NCBI GenBank assembly: GCA_026545765.1
Contig: CM048839.1
Span: forward strand, 48,840,677-48,904,676
Source: Plantago major
Taxonomy: Eukaryota; Streptophyta; Magnoliopsida; Lamiales; Plantaginaceae
Direction: 5' to 3'
DNA: 64,000 nt
In this document: in pieces, positions 47,117 through 57,420 of the stretch
Layout of the letters: the number at the start of each line of letters is the position of its first letter
How positions within the stretch are numbered: position 1 is the first letter of the stretch
The notes under the pieces: generated by a model
What the model was told of the DNA's origin: nothing
The model's input: the letters and a program-made list of their open reading frames with translations, nothing else
The model's database searches: none
Position numbers and translations under genes: made by a program

Positions 47117-47947
47117 TGAAAGTGCAATTTATTTGCACTTGTTATTATTAATCCTGCCTTTCTACGTTTTATTAACCGGTTCAATATTTGTAGTTGTTTT
47201 TCTATGGATATTTTGTAGGAAATATCTTCTTGGGTTGGAACAATATGTAATGGGCTAAGCTGGACCAACTTGGGCTTGAAGAAAGGATCTAGGTGCAGGC
47301 AACTTGTATAAGGAAGGAGTTTGATTTGCTTTGGACACGAGAAATGCAATCTAAGTAAGAAGGAAATAAAGATTCTATGGAGGTTTGCTTAAGGAATATT
47401 TCCTCTAAACAGAACGCAAGAAGCTGGAAGATAATCTGCGTTCTTCTTTGCTGATCGAGGCGCTCAAGCATAAATAGAAGAAGAACGCTTGCAAGAAAGT
47501 TACACCTTGGGAGAATTAATTGATAATACTGAGAGATAGGTTTTCTTGCTTTACTAGAAATTGATATCGATTTCTCTTGTGAGTAGTCTCTAAGGATTGA
47601 AATTTACTTTAGTGGAGTCAAACTAGAAAAGGTTTTGTCTGTCTGTTCTAGGTCTAGTGTTTGCAGTTTGATCATTCGTTTGTGATTGATTAAACGTAGT
47701 TTTTGTAATTCTACTTTTTCTGATAGTGGAAATTTAGCCTACGGCACGGTCAGTATATTTTATATATACTGGCTAGAATTTATCTGTGGTGTTTAGTATT
47801 TTTATCCGCTGCAAACTGTTCTGTTCTGTTCTGTTTGTTATTGTTCACAGCTGTCGTTTACTGTTGAAGACACTGTTAACTCATTACCATAGTAAACATC
47901 GTCTGAAACTTGTTTAGAGTATCAATCCCGGTCCAATAGTTCTAACA
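47117..47947 (+). repeat. 3' LTR of the SIRE-like element
   Basis: 831 bp, TGAAAGTGC...TTCTAACA, followed by the target duplication TGAGC. It is very similar to the 5' LTR. Confidence 0.88.
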
Positions 47948-47952
47948 TGAGC

Positions 47953-49105
47953 CATTCAACTGCAACTGCACCATGATATAGACTTCATATATTTGAAAGA
48001 AATTCCAATGTGGAGTAACTGCAGATTCGTTGCTGCATAAATTCAGAACCAGACAGGGATTGATTATATATGTTCACAAGTTTATACTCCTCAATTATAT
48101 GTTTTCGACTATTATTTGCCTCAAGAATCTTTACATTAAACCAGAATCAATTCTGAGTTATGTTAATTCTTTCCACTTCACTGTTGATCCAACTTCCAAG
48201 TGTCTTCTTCTTTACGACTTCGTGTCAATGTTGCACCAAGCTAATACGCGTTGTATAACATCAGTTTCAATAATTCATTGCCATATAAGATCTATCATTA
48301 ACTAAACTATACGTATGTACGTACGGTACAAGTTGATGTATATATGAACTTGTTCTGTTTATAATCTGGTAATAAATCATGATTTTCGGCTTAGTATCTA
48401 GATATTATGTTTTATGTTCATGTTCATTCTGGAAACAAAGTTGATTTACATATGGAAATACCATTAATAATAAATCCATTGAATACATCTACCTAGCAGA
48501 ATGCACATATAAATGATTGAGAATTAACAAATTATTCCATTCTTAAAAAGAAGATCAGCTTAATATTTAATAATCATGTTATCTACAAAGTACAAAAGTA
48601 CTCCCAGGTTTAGGATTGATCTTATTAAAATTTGTACTTAATTAATCATATGAGAATCTGATCCTTTGCTTAACTAATTTTATACCAGGTTTACACACAT
48701 TGCAGAACATATTCCCGGAAAGATTTTGAATCGAAACAGAGATTCTCTGAAATCTCGATAATTGGTAGGATTGATCGACTTGTCTAGTGAACCGAAAGTA
48801 GAAAAGTTGTTCGTGTCAAGATGAAACAGAATATATAATTTCTTCCACGACATCGCCACCTGACCTGATGCATTCAACTGTAAACGAAACACAAATATAC
48901 TTCAAGGCTCAAAGAAATTCTGATTTGGACTTTGTTTTAGAAGTCTTTGATGAATAATATCTGCACCATAATTTGGTACATTGTGTCCACAAATTCTTAT
49001 GTTGATGCTTCAGACGCAGATGTAGGACCATTTTTCGCTGAAAGAGTCGTGACTTTAAACAGAAAGAATATATTCTGAGTCAATAATCCATGCAATTATT
49101 TTCCC
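47953..49105. other. spacer downstream of the SIRE-like element
   Basis: AT-rich host sequence. Open frames 48030-48305 (plus) and 48680-48892 (minus) have no domain I recognise and no supporting splice or promoter context. No mobile element is evident. Confidence 0.5.
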
Positions 49106-49113
49106 ATAAAGTA

Positions 49114-49981
49114 AAGTGGCGGAGGATTTGAAATTGGAGGTGGCGAAGTATTATAACACGGGCACAATATGTAATTTAGTTAGGCCGGGTTAAGACGGGT
49201 AGAACCGGATCGGAACAATATTTTTTACACCAAATTCATTATACATATTTAAATATGAATATCCAAGTAAAATGAAAAGAAAGGAAAGAAAGAACCACAT
49301 CATAATAAAGGCAAACTAAAAATGAATAAACGACCCATTTCTGTGAAAATCGTACTCCACGCCTCTTCATATTCTCAAAACCGTCAGTGATTGAATCAAT
49401 GTCAAAACCCTCGACAATTCATTTTTCAATATGCATTATCAAATTGCTAGACAAGAAGTCATCCTCCATCGAACCCTGCATTCTTATCTATGCAATTTCA
49501 TTACTGAAAATGCACGCTTAGAACATGCTCCAAAAGTACAAAAACTGCCCGTATAACCCTCTTAAATTAGTTAATTAGTAAAATATCTCTTTAATCACAA
49601 AGCCATGGAAGAGACGTGTATTAGTGAGAGACTGATTGATGTTCCCAAATATATGTATAATATTTTATGAGTACGTCTACATTTTATAGTATCATTTTTT
49701 TTACATATATGTATATTACCGATGTTTTTAGTAAAACCTCTAATGTTTTTTGATATAACTGTAATGTTTGTCCGTCTCTTTTAGTCTCTTCATAAAACCT
49801 TTTCTTAGGAGACTTACGTTAAATTTATTAAATATTATAATTTTCTCACTTATTTAATTATAAAACCGACTATCTAAATGAACTAACTAAAAAATTTAGG
49901 GGTGACGGAATATATAATTTTCTAAAATATGCCTATAATAATAAAGAAAATGAAAAATTTGGCCCCCTATCTCCACCCGTG
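49114..49981. mobile_element. probable non-autonomous hAT-like element
   Basis: The left end AAGTGGCGGAGGATTTGAAA and the right end, inverted, CACGGGTGGAGATAGGGGGC resemble the CAGGGGCGGAGCCAGG-type ends of common plant hAT elements. The flanks ATAAAGTA (49106-49113) and ATCAAGTA (49982-49989) match at seven of eight positions, fitting an 8 bp hAT target duplication. The AT-rich 868 bp body has no transposase. The terminal repeats are imperfect, hence moderate confidence. Confidence 0.45.
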
Positions 49982-50139
49982 ATCAAGTAGTTACACATGC
50001 TCACATCCATGACATCAAAGACATTGTCAGCAGGATTACTATTCGATTCATTGTGGTTCATAATTTGTGTTGATACAGAAATATGTTGAATCCGTTATAG
50101 ACGCATTTGGAACAAATCCTAAGGCGTTTCAAGCTGTCT

Positions 50140-51040
50140 AAGGTTCAAGGCCTCAAGGTCCGACCTGGAGGTCCGGCCCTAAGGCCACCCCGGCCCGACC
50201 CTCCTGAGTAAAATGGTGAACTGGACCTCGAAGACAGTAGGTCCGACCCGAACTACGGTCCGAGACCATGAGGGTCCGACCCAGACGATGGTTCGGACAT
50301 AAGCCCCTAACCTCATAAAGAGACAAGTGGATTGGCACCAAGAGAGAAGGTAGGATCCGAGGCTATGAAGGTCTGAGTCACTATACCTTGTGGTTTGTGA
50401 AAATCACCTTCAGACAGGATGATGACCTGGACCAGACCCTCGGACCTACACTCTGGGACGAAGGTCCGAGACGGACTCCAGAATTCTCTAATTTTTCTCG
50501 GAGAATGACTAATCTACCCTCGAAAGCCCAAAATGGAAATGGGTTAAGTCTTCCTAATGGGCCATGGGCCTAATAGAGCAGTGTTGGCGCGATCCGAGCC
50601 TTACACTTGGCACGATCCAACGGAGTCCATCCCCTTTGGGAAATCTCTATATAAATGGCACACAATCCCATGATAAGGTAAGTCAAGTCATCTTTACGAA
50701 CTAATCCCGAAAACTATACAGAGTGATCTTCAACTCTCTCAAGTAAAGTCTTTACCCTGTTTGACACTACGCAAACCGGGTCTTTGGTCCTAACCCCCCA
50801 AAGTTACTTGTGCAGGTTCTTACCCATTAGTGCTTTGGACATTGGAGTGCTTTGGACCTTAGCTTTTACCTTGACTTGGGACGATTTGCAGTGATTTGGA
50901 CTTAGACGATCTAGGAAGAACTTACTTAGAGCATGGGGGACTTCGCCCTCAACAATTTGGGTTATGCAACTGGGATCGACTATTTCGTTCACCTTACTTA
51001 GAAGCATCTTCTTCGACAGGACTAGGGGTCAGTATAACAC
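50140..51040. repeat. GGTCCGA-rich LTR-like fragment
   Basis: GGTCCGA and GGTCCGACC recur many times from 50155 to 50475. They are followed by a promoter-like TCTATATAAATGGCACAC at about 50646 and an end GTCAGTATAACA at about 51037. The layout (repeats, TATA, leader, terminal ACA) suggests the LTR of a Gypsy-type element. A possible start TGTTGATAC lies at 50068, but no target duplication was found and no coding sequence adjoins. Confidence 0.4.
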
Positions 51041-51051
51041 CTAACTTGTTA

Positions 51052-51307
51052 CTCCCTCCGTCCCAGACCAAATGTTCCATTTTGACTTTTTGCAGTCAAC
51101 ATTTTCAAACTTTAATTACGATTTAATCTTAAATCGTAAATGTAAAATGTCCAATTAAATTATATAATTAAAGTTTTGGAATAAACTTTAATTATATAAT
51201 TTAATTGGACATTTTACATTTATGGTTTAAGATTAAATTGCAGTTAAAGTTGAAAAAAATTGACTGCAAAACGTTAAAATTAGACATTTGGTCTGGGACA
51301 GAGGGAG
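51052..51307. mobile_element. Stowaway-like MITE forming a near-perfect long hairpin
   Basis: The ends are CTCCCTCCGTCCCAGACCAA and, inverted, CTCCCTCTGTCCCAGACCAA. TA stands to the left, with a drifted AT on the right. Unlike a simple terminal-repeat MITE, almost the whole 256 bp is self-complementary: the inner arms AATTAAATTATATAATTAAA and TTTAATTATATAATTTAATT meet near 51180. It lies about 730 bp upstream of small gene 3. Confidence 0.85.
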
Positions 51308-52032
51308 ATTACATGTTAAAGAATTTTATTTGATGTAATTTCTGATATCTTAATTCTTATTATATAATTCAGCAGCTTATATCTGGAACATAATTAAGAT
51401 ACTCATCTGGAAATTTTCGTATCTGTAAACAATTTCTCTTTCAAATAGATAAAAATAACTCATAATCTTATTTAGGCCTTGAGGGTGAGCATTGCCACTT
51501 TGTGTTATCCTTGTGGCCTAGGGCAAGACCCTACCCCCTACATAAAAAGTCGAAGAAAAACAGTCTGAACACGATTAATACGGGGTTGCTCACTGGTAGG
51601 AGGAAATAATGTTCATCTAAACATAACACAGAGTTTTTTTTAGATGCGTATACCTCTAATAGAATATGTGGAGTTTGCGTGTGGTGGTTACATCATATGT
51701 AAGATGTGTACCAGTGGTTACGCCCCTATCATCTAAAAAGCCCTTACCAAGATACTTAAATACACTTGTCCATAAGGAATCATAGAGATGGAAATTAAGA
51801 AAACAGTCGGAAGGTTCCTAAAGGCAATTTACATACAGACAGCTGAATTTTCTTCGACTTTTATTACTGTTTTGTGCCGAAAGAGTATGTGGCACGTGTG
51901 CGTCGGGACTATTTAATATTCCGAATTTATTAAGCTCCCTTCAGGTCCGCTTCACTATATATAAACCATTCACCCTTGGAACATTTTTATCCAGCAACCA
52001 ATTCTCATTAATCTAACAGCTAAAACAAAGCA
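51308..52032. other. promoter region of small gene 3
   Basis: Non-coding. It contains a perfect G-box and a TATA box (listed separately). I see no homology to the promoters of small genes 1 and 2 beyond these elements. The ORF on the minus strand over small gene 3 is a shadow. Confidence 0.5.
51893..51898. promoter_or_regulatory. G-box CACGTG upstream of small gene 3
   Basis: CACGTG inside TGGCACGTGTGCG, about 60 bp upstream of the TATA box TATATATAA (near 51956) and 135 bp before the ATG. G-boxes bind bHLH and bZIP factors in light, ABA or jasmonate responses; any such control here is inference. Confidence 0.5.
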
Positions 52033-52338
52033 ATGGCACACAAGGCTGACCTTGCAAAGATCGGCATGGAAGGCTTTGCAATGATCGATCAGTTCTTTGG
52101 CAAGCAGGCCGTTAAGCCTCGAGCTCGTCAGAATCCAGTCCAACATCAGCACAAGCGCACTGCTGCAAGAGGTCGCCAGCCAGTCAACCAGTACATATAT
52201 TACCCTCAGGAGTCTCATGTTCACTATGAAAGTCCCGTTTTCGCAACAGAAGGTACTGTTATAAGAAGCAATGGTGCACACGAAGGCCCTGTATTCAATG
52301 ATTTCTCCAAGAGACAGCCAACTAGCGTGGGTTACTAA
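52033..52338 (+). CDS. small basic protein of an unrecognised plant family, copy 3 (101 aa)
   Basis: A single-exon frame encodes 101 aa: MAHKADLAKIGMEGFAMIDQ then FFGKQ at the start, a basic Gln/Arg-rich stretch, YIYYPQESHVHYESP in the middle and FNDFSKRQPTSVGY at the end. The shared pattern with copies 1 and 2 (K-x-D-L-x-x-I, FF-x-K, Y-x-P-(E/Q)-x-HVH, (D/N)(Y/F)SKR-x(4)-Y) shows common ancestry, although the middle has diverged. The TATA box and G-box lie at a normal distance and the leader is about 45 nt. No signal peptide or membrane helix is seen. The function is unknown. The frame shows no damage. Confidence 0.75.
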   Translation: MAHKADLAKIGMEGFAMIDQFFGKQAVKPRARQNPVQHQHKRTAARGRQPVNQYIYYPQESHVHYESPVFATEGTVIRSNGAHEGPVFNDFSKRQPTSVGY

Positions 52339-54635
52339 TAGTGTTTTCAAGTATTCTGTGGATGTAAATTATAAATAATGGTTAGTATGTAATAGCACTA
52401 GCACCGACGTATCCTACTGGCTAAATTGCCAGGTTTGTGACTGGAGCTACAGCTCTTTATGCAGTCCAACTCAATAAAATTACTAGCTTTTTTAAACATA
52501 CCACTTGTTACAAATTACAATGTTTTGTGTTAAGAACTACGGCCTTAACTGTCCTGAGTACGAAGCATAATATCCGAATATTACAGACTAGTGGTTTATT
52601 TCAAATTTCCAATCCTTTTGATGTGCTATTAACACGATAATATTCACATACTACATGGATCTTTAATACTACCTTGTTACATATTGTGAAGGAGTACAAA
52701 AGGTTGGTCGATCCCAGTTCTATGAATATATGATGTTGCCTAACTGTGATAATGTCGATCCTTCAATGATGTCAAGGCTACAAAAAATATATCGAAAGGG
52801 AAAAATGGTACTGCTATTTTACCTCCAGAAGTGAAGTCCATATGTTAACACTAACTGTAGGTCATAATTTTGCAGTATGAATGTCTTTTAATTGTTTGAA
52901 ATGGAAATATGTATCTTCGTTTACTCAGCTAATCTTCTATCTGTCCACCTTGCGAATCAACATATAAAATTCGTATCAAGCTGATATTTTCTTAGAGTAG
53001 TTTATAAACGCAAAAGGAACGCAAATATGGTTGGCATCCGAGGTTAAATTCTTTACATGTTTCTTTTCCTTAATTAACAGGATGAATGCAGACCAGTTTC
53101 GAATAGTTAGAGATTCATACCGGAACCATTATGAGATTTCTTTTATTTATACAAAAGAGATATTCGCTAATTGATTTAAAAAGGGAGCATTTGCATCAGA
53201 AACATGATCAGCTTTACAATTATTATTTTTATTATTGTTTATCATCACATGAGGATCTGATGAAAAAGCTAAGAATAGATCTACTACATATTTGTGTATA
53301 TATGCTATTAAATGCTGTTCTATGTGGCAACTTGTTCAACTGAAAGTATGTGAGATAGTGAGAATCAGTTGTTGATGTGTATCACAAACAATTCAATCAT
53401 GAAGCATATATGCATGATATATGATTGTTTACAGTTTAGTATACATACTTTATCAGGGCCTTTTACGCATAAAGGAACATGTATCGCCGTACAACAGAAC
53501 AGAAAGAACACATTCCTTTACTTGTACTCCATCATGCATAAGCATATAATGCATTTCTCCAGATTATGCTTCCGGAACTCCAGTTAGAATATGAAGAGAT
53601 CTATCTGGAAATCTAAGGGAACCATGGAATTCAGAGTGTAATCTACTAAAATTACCATATCTGAAAAAGACTTGGATAGGATCCAATTCTGGGTTTCATT
53701 CAAGATATTATCAACTATGTGTAAATGTAATGTTGCCTCTTCGGGGCAAGCAAGTGAACCTTTCTAGTATATTCTAGAAATTGAGGTTCAGTTATGCAAG
53801 TTGCTAGAGATTCTCTGTTCAAGATTTGTTTTCTAGGCTCAGTTACATGCAGGGCGTCTCACATATTTCAGGACCCTGTGCGAATTTGTAAGACTGGACC
53901 CCAAAAAAAAATCTAAAATGAATAAACAATACAAAAAAGACACAACATACTAAAATTGGCTCCACAAGATACTAATATGAAGGAAATCTTATTGTTAATA
54001 AAATTATGAAGTTAAAAAAGTACAAAGTAAAAATAATTATAGTCTAAAAAATAACTTGACAAGAAGAGTAAAAGAGTAAGGTAATGCAGACCGGACTCGA
54101 ATTTGAGACATGAACGTTTCACCAAAGCATTCTACCACCAGAATATTTATAGATTCGTTACCTTTTTGTTACATAAAAAATAACATGTAAGAACACTATA
54201 TAAATATTGGAGCCCCCAAATTTTCGAGGCCATGTGCAGGGAGCTTACATGATATGCTTCCTTTATCCTGACTCCTGAGATTGGTGCTAATCCATTTATC
54301 CAACTCAGAATCCTCAATAATCAACACTTAACATTTTAAGCCAGATAAGTTCCAATCATCATCAGGCTAACAACAGAAAAGTTTTATAGAACTCCTGCAA
54401 TGGCCAATGGGACGCCGTACTCGTATAAAGATAAGGCCTGATCACATTAGTATGTTACAAAAGCGTCGTCTGATGTCTGTGATAATATCCTAAATTAAGA
54501 GCCCAACTCACAAGTAATAGGCGGAACTGAGAATATATATAGTTAGATGGTGAAAGCCGAAAGGAAGTCCTATAAGTGCAAGAATCTGATCTTGAATTAT
54601 ATCTCTGCCTCATATTGCAAATTACTTTAACATAG
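52339..54635. other. spacer downstream of small gene 3
   Basis: AT-rich. Short open frames (52437-52640, 53131-53343, 53369-53587) have no recognisable products. Apart from the repeat-like block at 53851-54240 I see no gene or element. Confidence 0.5.
53851..54240. repeat. degenerate repeat, possibly hAT-like, with a tRNA-like box
   Basis: The left part CAGGACCCTGTGCGAATTTG and the right part TTTTCGAGGCCATGTGCAGG resemble the two ends of a common plant repeat. GTTACATG (left, near 53843) and CTTACATG (right, near 54245) could be an 8 bp target duplication. On the minus strand, CAAATTCGAGTCC near 54098 resembles a tRNA B box, so a tRNA-derived origin is an alternative. It is too decayed to class firmly. 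Confidence 0.3.
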
Positions 54636-55394
54636 TGTGAAGTTTTAATCACAAACCAAAATCAATCGAACCAAAAACACACACGAGAACCCAAACAAAC
54701 CCGAAGAACAAATTGAACAATAACATCGGATTTTTACGTGGTTCGGCAATTGACTACGTCCACGGAGGATTATCAGATTTCACTAGACAACCAAAACCAA
54801 GATAGAAGAAGCTATTCTCGACGAACAATGTCGAACTTCTTTGGTTCTCTCTGTTCCTAACCGTTCTGATATATAGGGAATAAAACTATGTACTCCCTCT
54901 ATCCCATGCCAGTTGTCCACTTTACACTAATTCGGGGTTAACAAAAATGAACTTTGATCATGTATAAATCTCAAACGGTGATAGTAAAATCTTCAATTGA
55001 AATATATAATGAAAATTTAGGTCATGGTCAAAGTTCATTTTTGTTGACCGCGAATTAGAGTAAAGTGGACAACTGACATGGGACGGAGGGAGTATATAGT
55101 ATAAAGATGTGTAGATTATGTTGTGAGCTAATTTGTTATAGAACCACATATTTATACAAAGAAAATAGTGCCAATTCCCATATTTATACAAAGCAAATAG
55201 TACAAATTCCTAATTCACTTCTAACTAGGAATCTAATAACTAGAAGTTTCCTTTTCCAAGTTGATTTCCAGTTGCTAATGGAATTCCTATTTATGTTTCC
55301 ATGCTAATGGAATTCCTATTATTGTTTCCAAAGGGATTCATCAACATTCAATTCCTACAACCTTCAATACTATGATGTTTAAGCTAAGCTCACA
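54636..55394 (-). repeat. 3' LTR of Copia-C, with a MITE inside
   Basis: 759 bp including a 200 bp MITE. The block ACGTGGTTCGGCAATTGACT, GTCCACGG resembles the conserved LTR motif of Copia-A and Copia-D, placing all three in related lineages. Confidence 0.65.
54893..55092. mobile_element. Stowaway-like MITE inside the Copia-C LTR
   Basis: The ends are CTCCCTCTATCCCATGCCAG and, inverted, CTCCCTCCGTCCCATGTCAG, flanked by TA (54891-54892 and 55093-55094). Inverted arms extend inward (AAAAATGAACTTTGA / TCAAAGTTCATTTTT). It inserted after the retrotransposon. Confidence 0.85.
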
Positions 55395-55673
55395 AATTCT
55401 CCACCTAGCTTTAACATTTAGAAATCCTCAGGTATTCCTTAGGTTAGAATACACCCCTTCCATCAACCAGACTGATCAAACTAAAACATAATTTATGCAC
55501 AAGAACAGGCTTAGTAAAACCATATGCTAGATTCTCCTCAGACTTGGTTGTGAATCTTTATGCCTCCCTTATCCACTTCATCTCTAAAAAATGATACCTT
55601 ATATCAATATGCTTTGATCTGTCATGGTAAGCTTGGTGTTTGGCGAAGTGACTTTGACTGTCACAATGTATAG

Positions 55674-57370
55674 TCACAGTTGATTCACTCCAAACTGATT
55701 CACTATACCCTTCAGCCATATAGACTCCTTTACATCCTCGGTCATTGCCATAAACTCTGATTCAGTAGTTGACAAAACAACAATCGATTGATGTGCAGAT
55801 TTCCATCTGACAGCAGTTCCAAACAATGTAAACACATAACCTATTAAGGACTTCGTTGTGTCAACATTTTCAGTATAATCGGAATCCACATAGCTAGTGA
55901 TAGCTTCCATGTCGGAGCTTTGCTTCTCAAATAGCAATCCCATATTCATTGAACATGCAATGTACCTCAACAATGCCTTCACGGCTTCCCAATGAACTCA
56001 TCCTGGATTGTCCATGTATCTGCTCACAGAACTCAAAACATGAGTTAAATTAGGTCCGCAACACATTGAATACATAATGGACCCAACTGCACTGGCATAA
56101 GGCACCTTCTTCATGTACTCAATCTCTTCTTCCTCAGTAGGACATAGCTTCTCTAGCAGCTTAATATGTGCACTTATAGGTGTTGACATGATCTTAGCAC
56201 CTTTCATGCTATACCTTTCAAGAACTTTGATGAGATATGCTTTATGATCAAGCATGACTCCACCATCTTTCTTGAAACATACATCAATGTCCAATATCCT
56301 CTTTGCCACTCTTAGATACTTCATATCAAACTTAGACTTGAGTAACTCCTTTACTTCAGTGATCCCAGTCATATGTTTACTAGCTAAGAGCATTTCAACA
56401 ACATATATAAGCATGTAAATCATATATTTAACTCTATCACCCTTGAAGTAAACGCATGTATCATAATCACATCTCCTGAATCCATTGGTGATCATGAAAG
56501 TATCAAACCGAGTACCATTGCCTAGGACTTTGCCTTAACCCATACAATGATCTAAGAAGTAAACATGCCTTACTCTCCTTATCAACCACTTGCAGAAGCT
56601 TTCTTCTTGTCCTTCCCATGTTCGACCAGATTAGCTCTAGCATTCGGATTTGGAAAGTTTGGAACATATAAAACCAGACTCCCTAGCAGAAGCACGGTTA
56701 TCTTTCTCAATCCTGAGTCTAACAACCAGCTCTTCAAGATTCATCTCCTTTCTTTTATGCATAAAATAATTCTTGAAGTATTTCCAAGCCCGTAGCATTT
56801 CTTCAATCATCACAACCACTTGAAACGCTTCTGGCAGCCTCATGCCTTCAGCATTGATCTCATAGAAGATCACTTGTAGTTCTTGAACTTGACTAATCAC
56901 ACATTTCGTATTAACCATAACAAAGTCCAAGAATCGTCCAACAATGAACTTCTTGGCTCCAACATAATCTATTTTGTACTTTCTATCCAAAGACTCCCAC
57001 AATTCTTTGGCAATTTTCATCGTGCTATACACATTGTATAGCGAGTCAGAAAGAACGTTCAACACATAGTTCATGCAAAGGAAGTCAGCATGTCTCCACG
57101 CATCAATGGCGTTCACGACTTCCGGATCAGTGTTTCCTCACCACTTGGACCTATGGGAGCATCCTTGGTGAGATACAAAGAAAGACCTATACTGGTCAAA
57201 TAGAAAAGCATTTTCTAATGTCAACGCTTAAAATGAAAGTCATTGAACATTTCAGGTTTCTCCGCATGGTTCACCGGAACACTCAAAAGTGTGACCAGCC
57301 ATGCGAGTAACCACAGTGGTCCACCTTGAGCCGGTCCAGGGGACTGAGATGAAGGAGTCGTTGCTGAGAC
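55674..57370 (-). pseudogene. gag, reverse transcriptase and RNase H remnants of Copia-C
   Basis: Gag pieces run from about 57370 (NHAEKPEMFNDFHFKR) through 56637-57116 ([41 protein letters not shown]). Reverse transcriptase lies at 55998-56495, starting at its C-terminal part (RRCDYDTCVYFKGD). The catalytic site reads YVVE where active Copia enzymes have YVDD. RNase H at 55674-55982 keeps YVDSDYTENVDTTKSLIGY and VLSTTESEFMAM. Zinc knuckle, protease and integrase are missing, and stops interrupt the frames. It is clearly dead. Confidence 0.85.
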
Positions 57371-57420
57371 AACAACAAAGACAGTGGATGATTCGATAGC
57401 TATTTCTAAAAAAAAAGAAC

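Larger units (their letters stand above)
54636..57420 (-). mobile_element. Copia remnant (Copia-C), internally deleted, one LTR recognised
   Basis: The 3' LTR at 54636-55394 (TGTGA...TCACA ends) is followed on the internal side by a polypurine tract read on the minus strand as AGGTGGAGAATTTG. Reading leftward from about 57400, the minus strand encodes gag and then jumps to reverse transcriptase and RNase H. Protease and integrase are absent, so a deletion of about 2 kb joins gag to reverse transcriptase near 56500-56640. I could not identify the 5' LTR or a primer site; a TATA-like CTATAAAAAGG on the minus strand near 57828 may belong to it. Confidence 0.75.

Noticed and set aside
50068-51038. 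Complete Gypsy solo LTR from TGTTGATAC to GTATAACA
   Set aside because: The ends are suggestive, but flanks ATTTG and CCTAA do not match, so only an LTR-like fragment is claimed.
54086-54140. tRNA gene
   Set aside because: There is only a B-box-like string. No acceptor stem or complete cloverleaf could be drawn.
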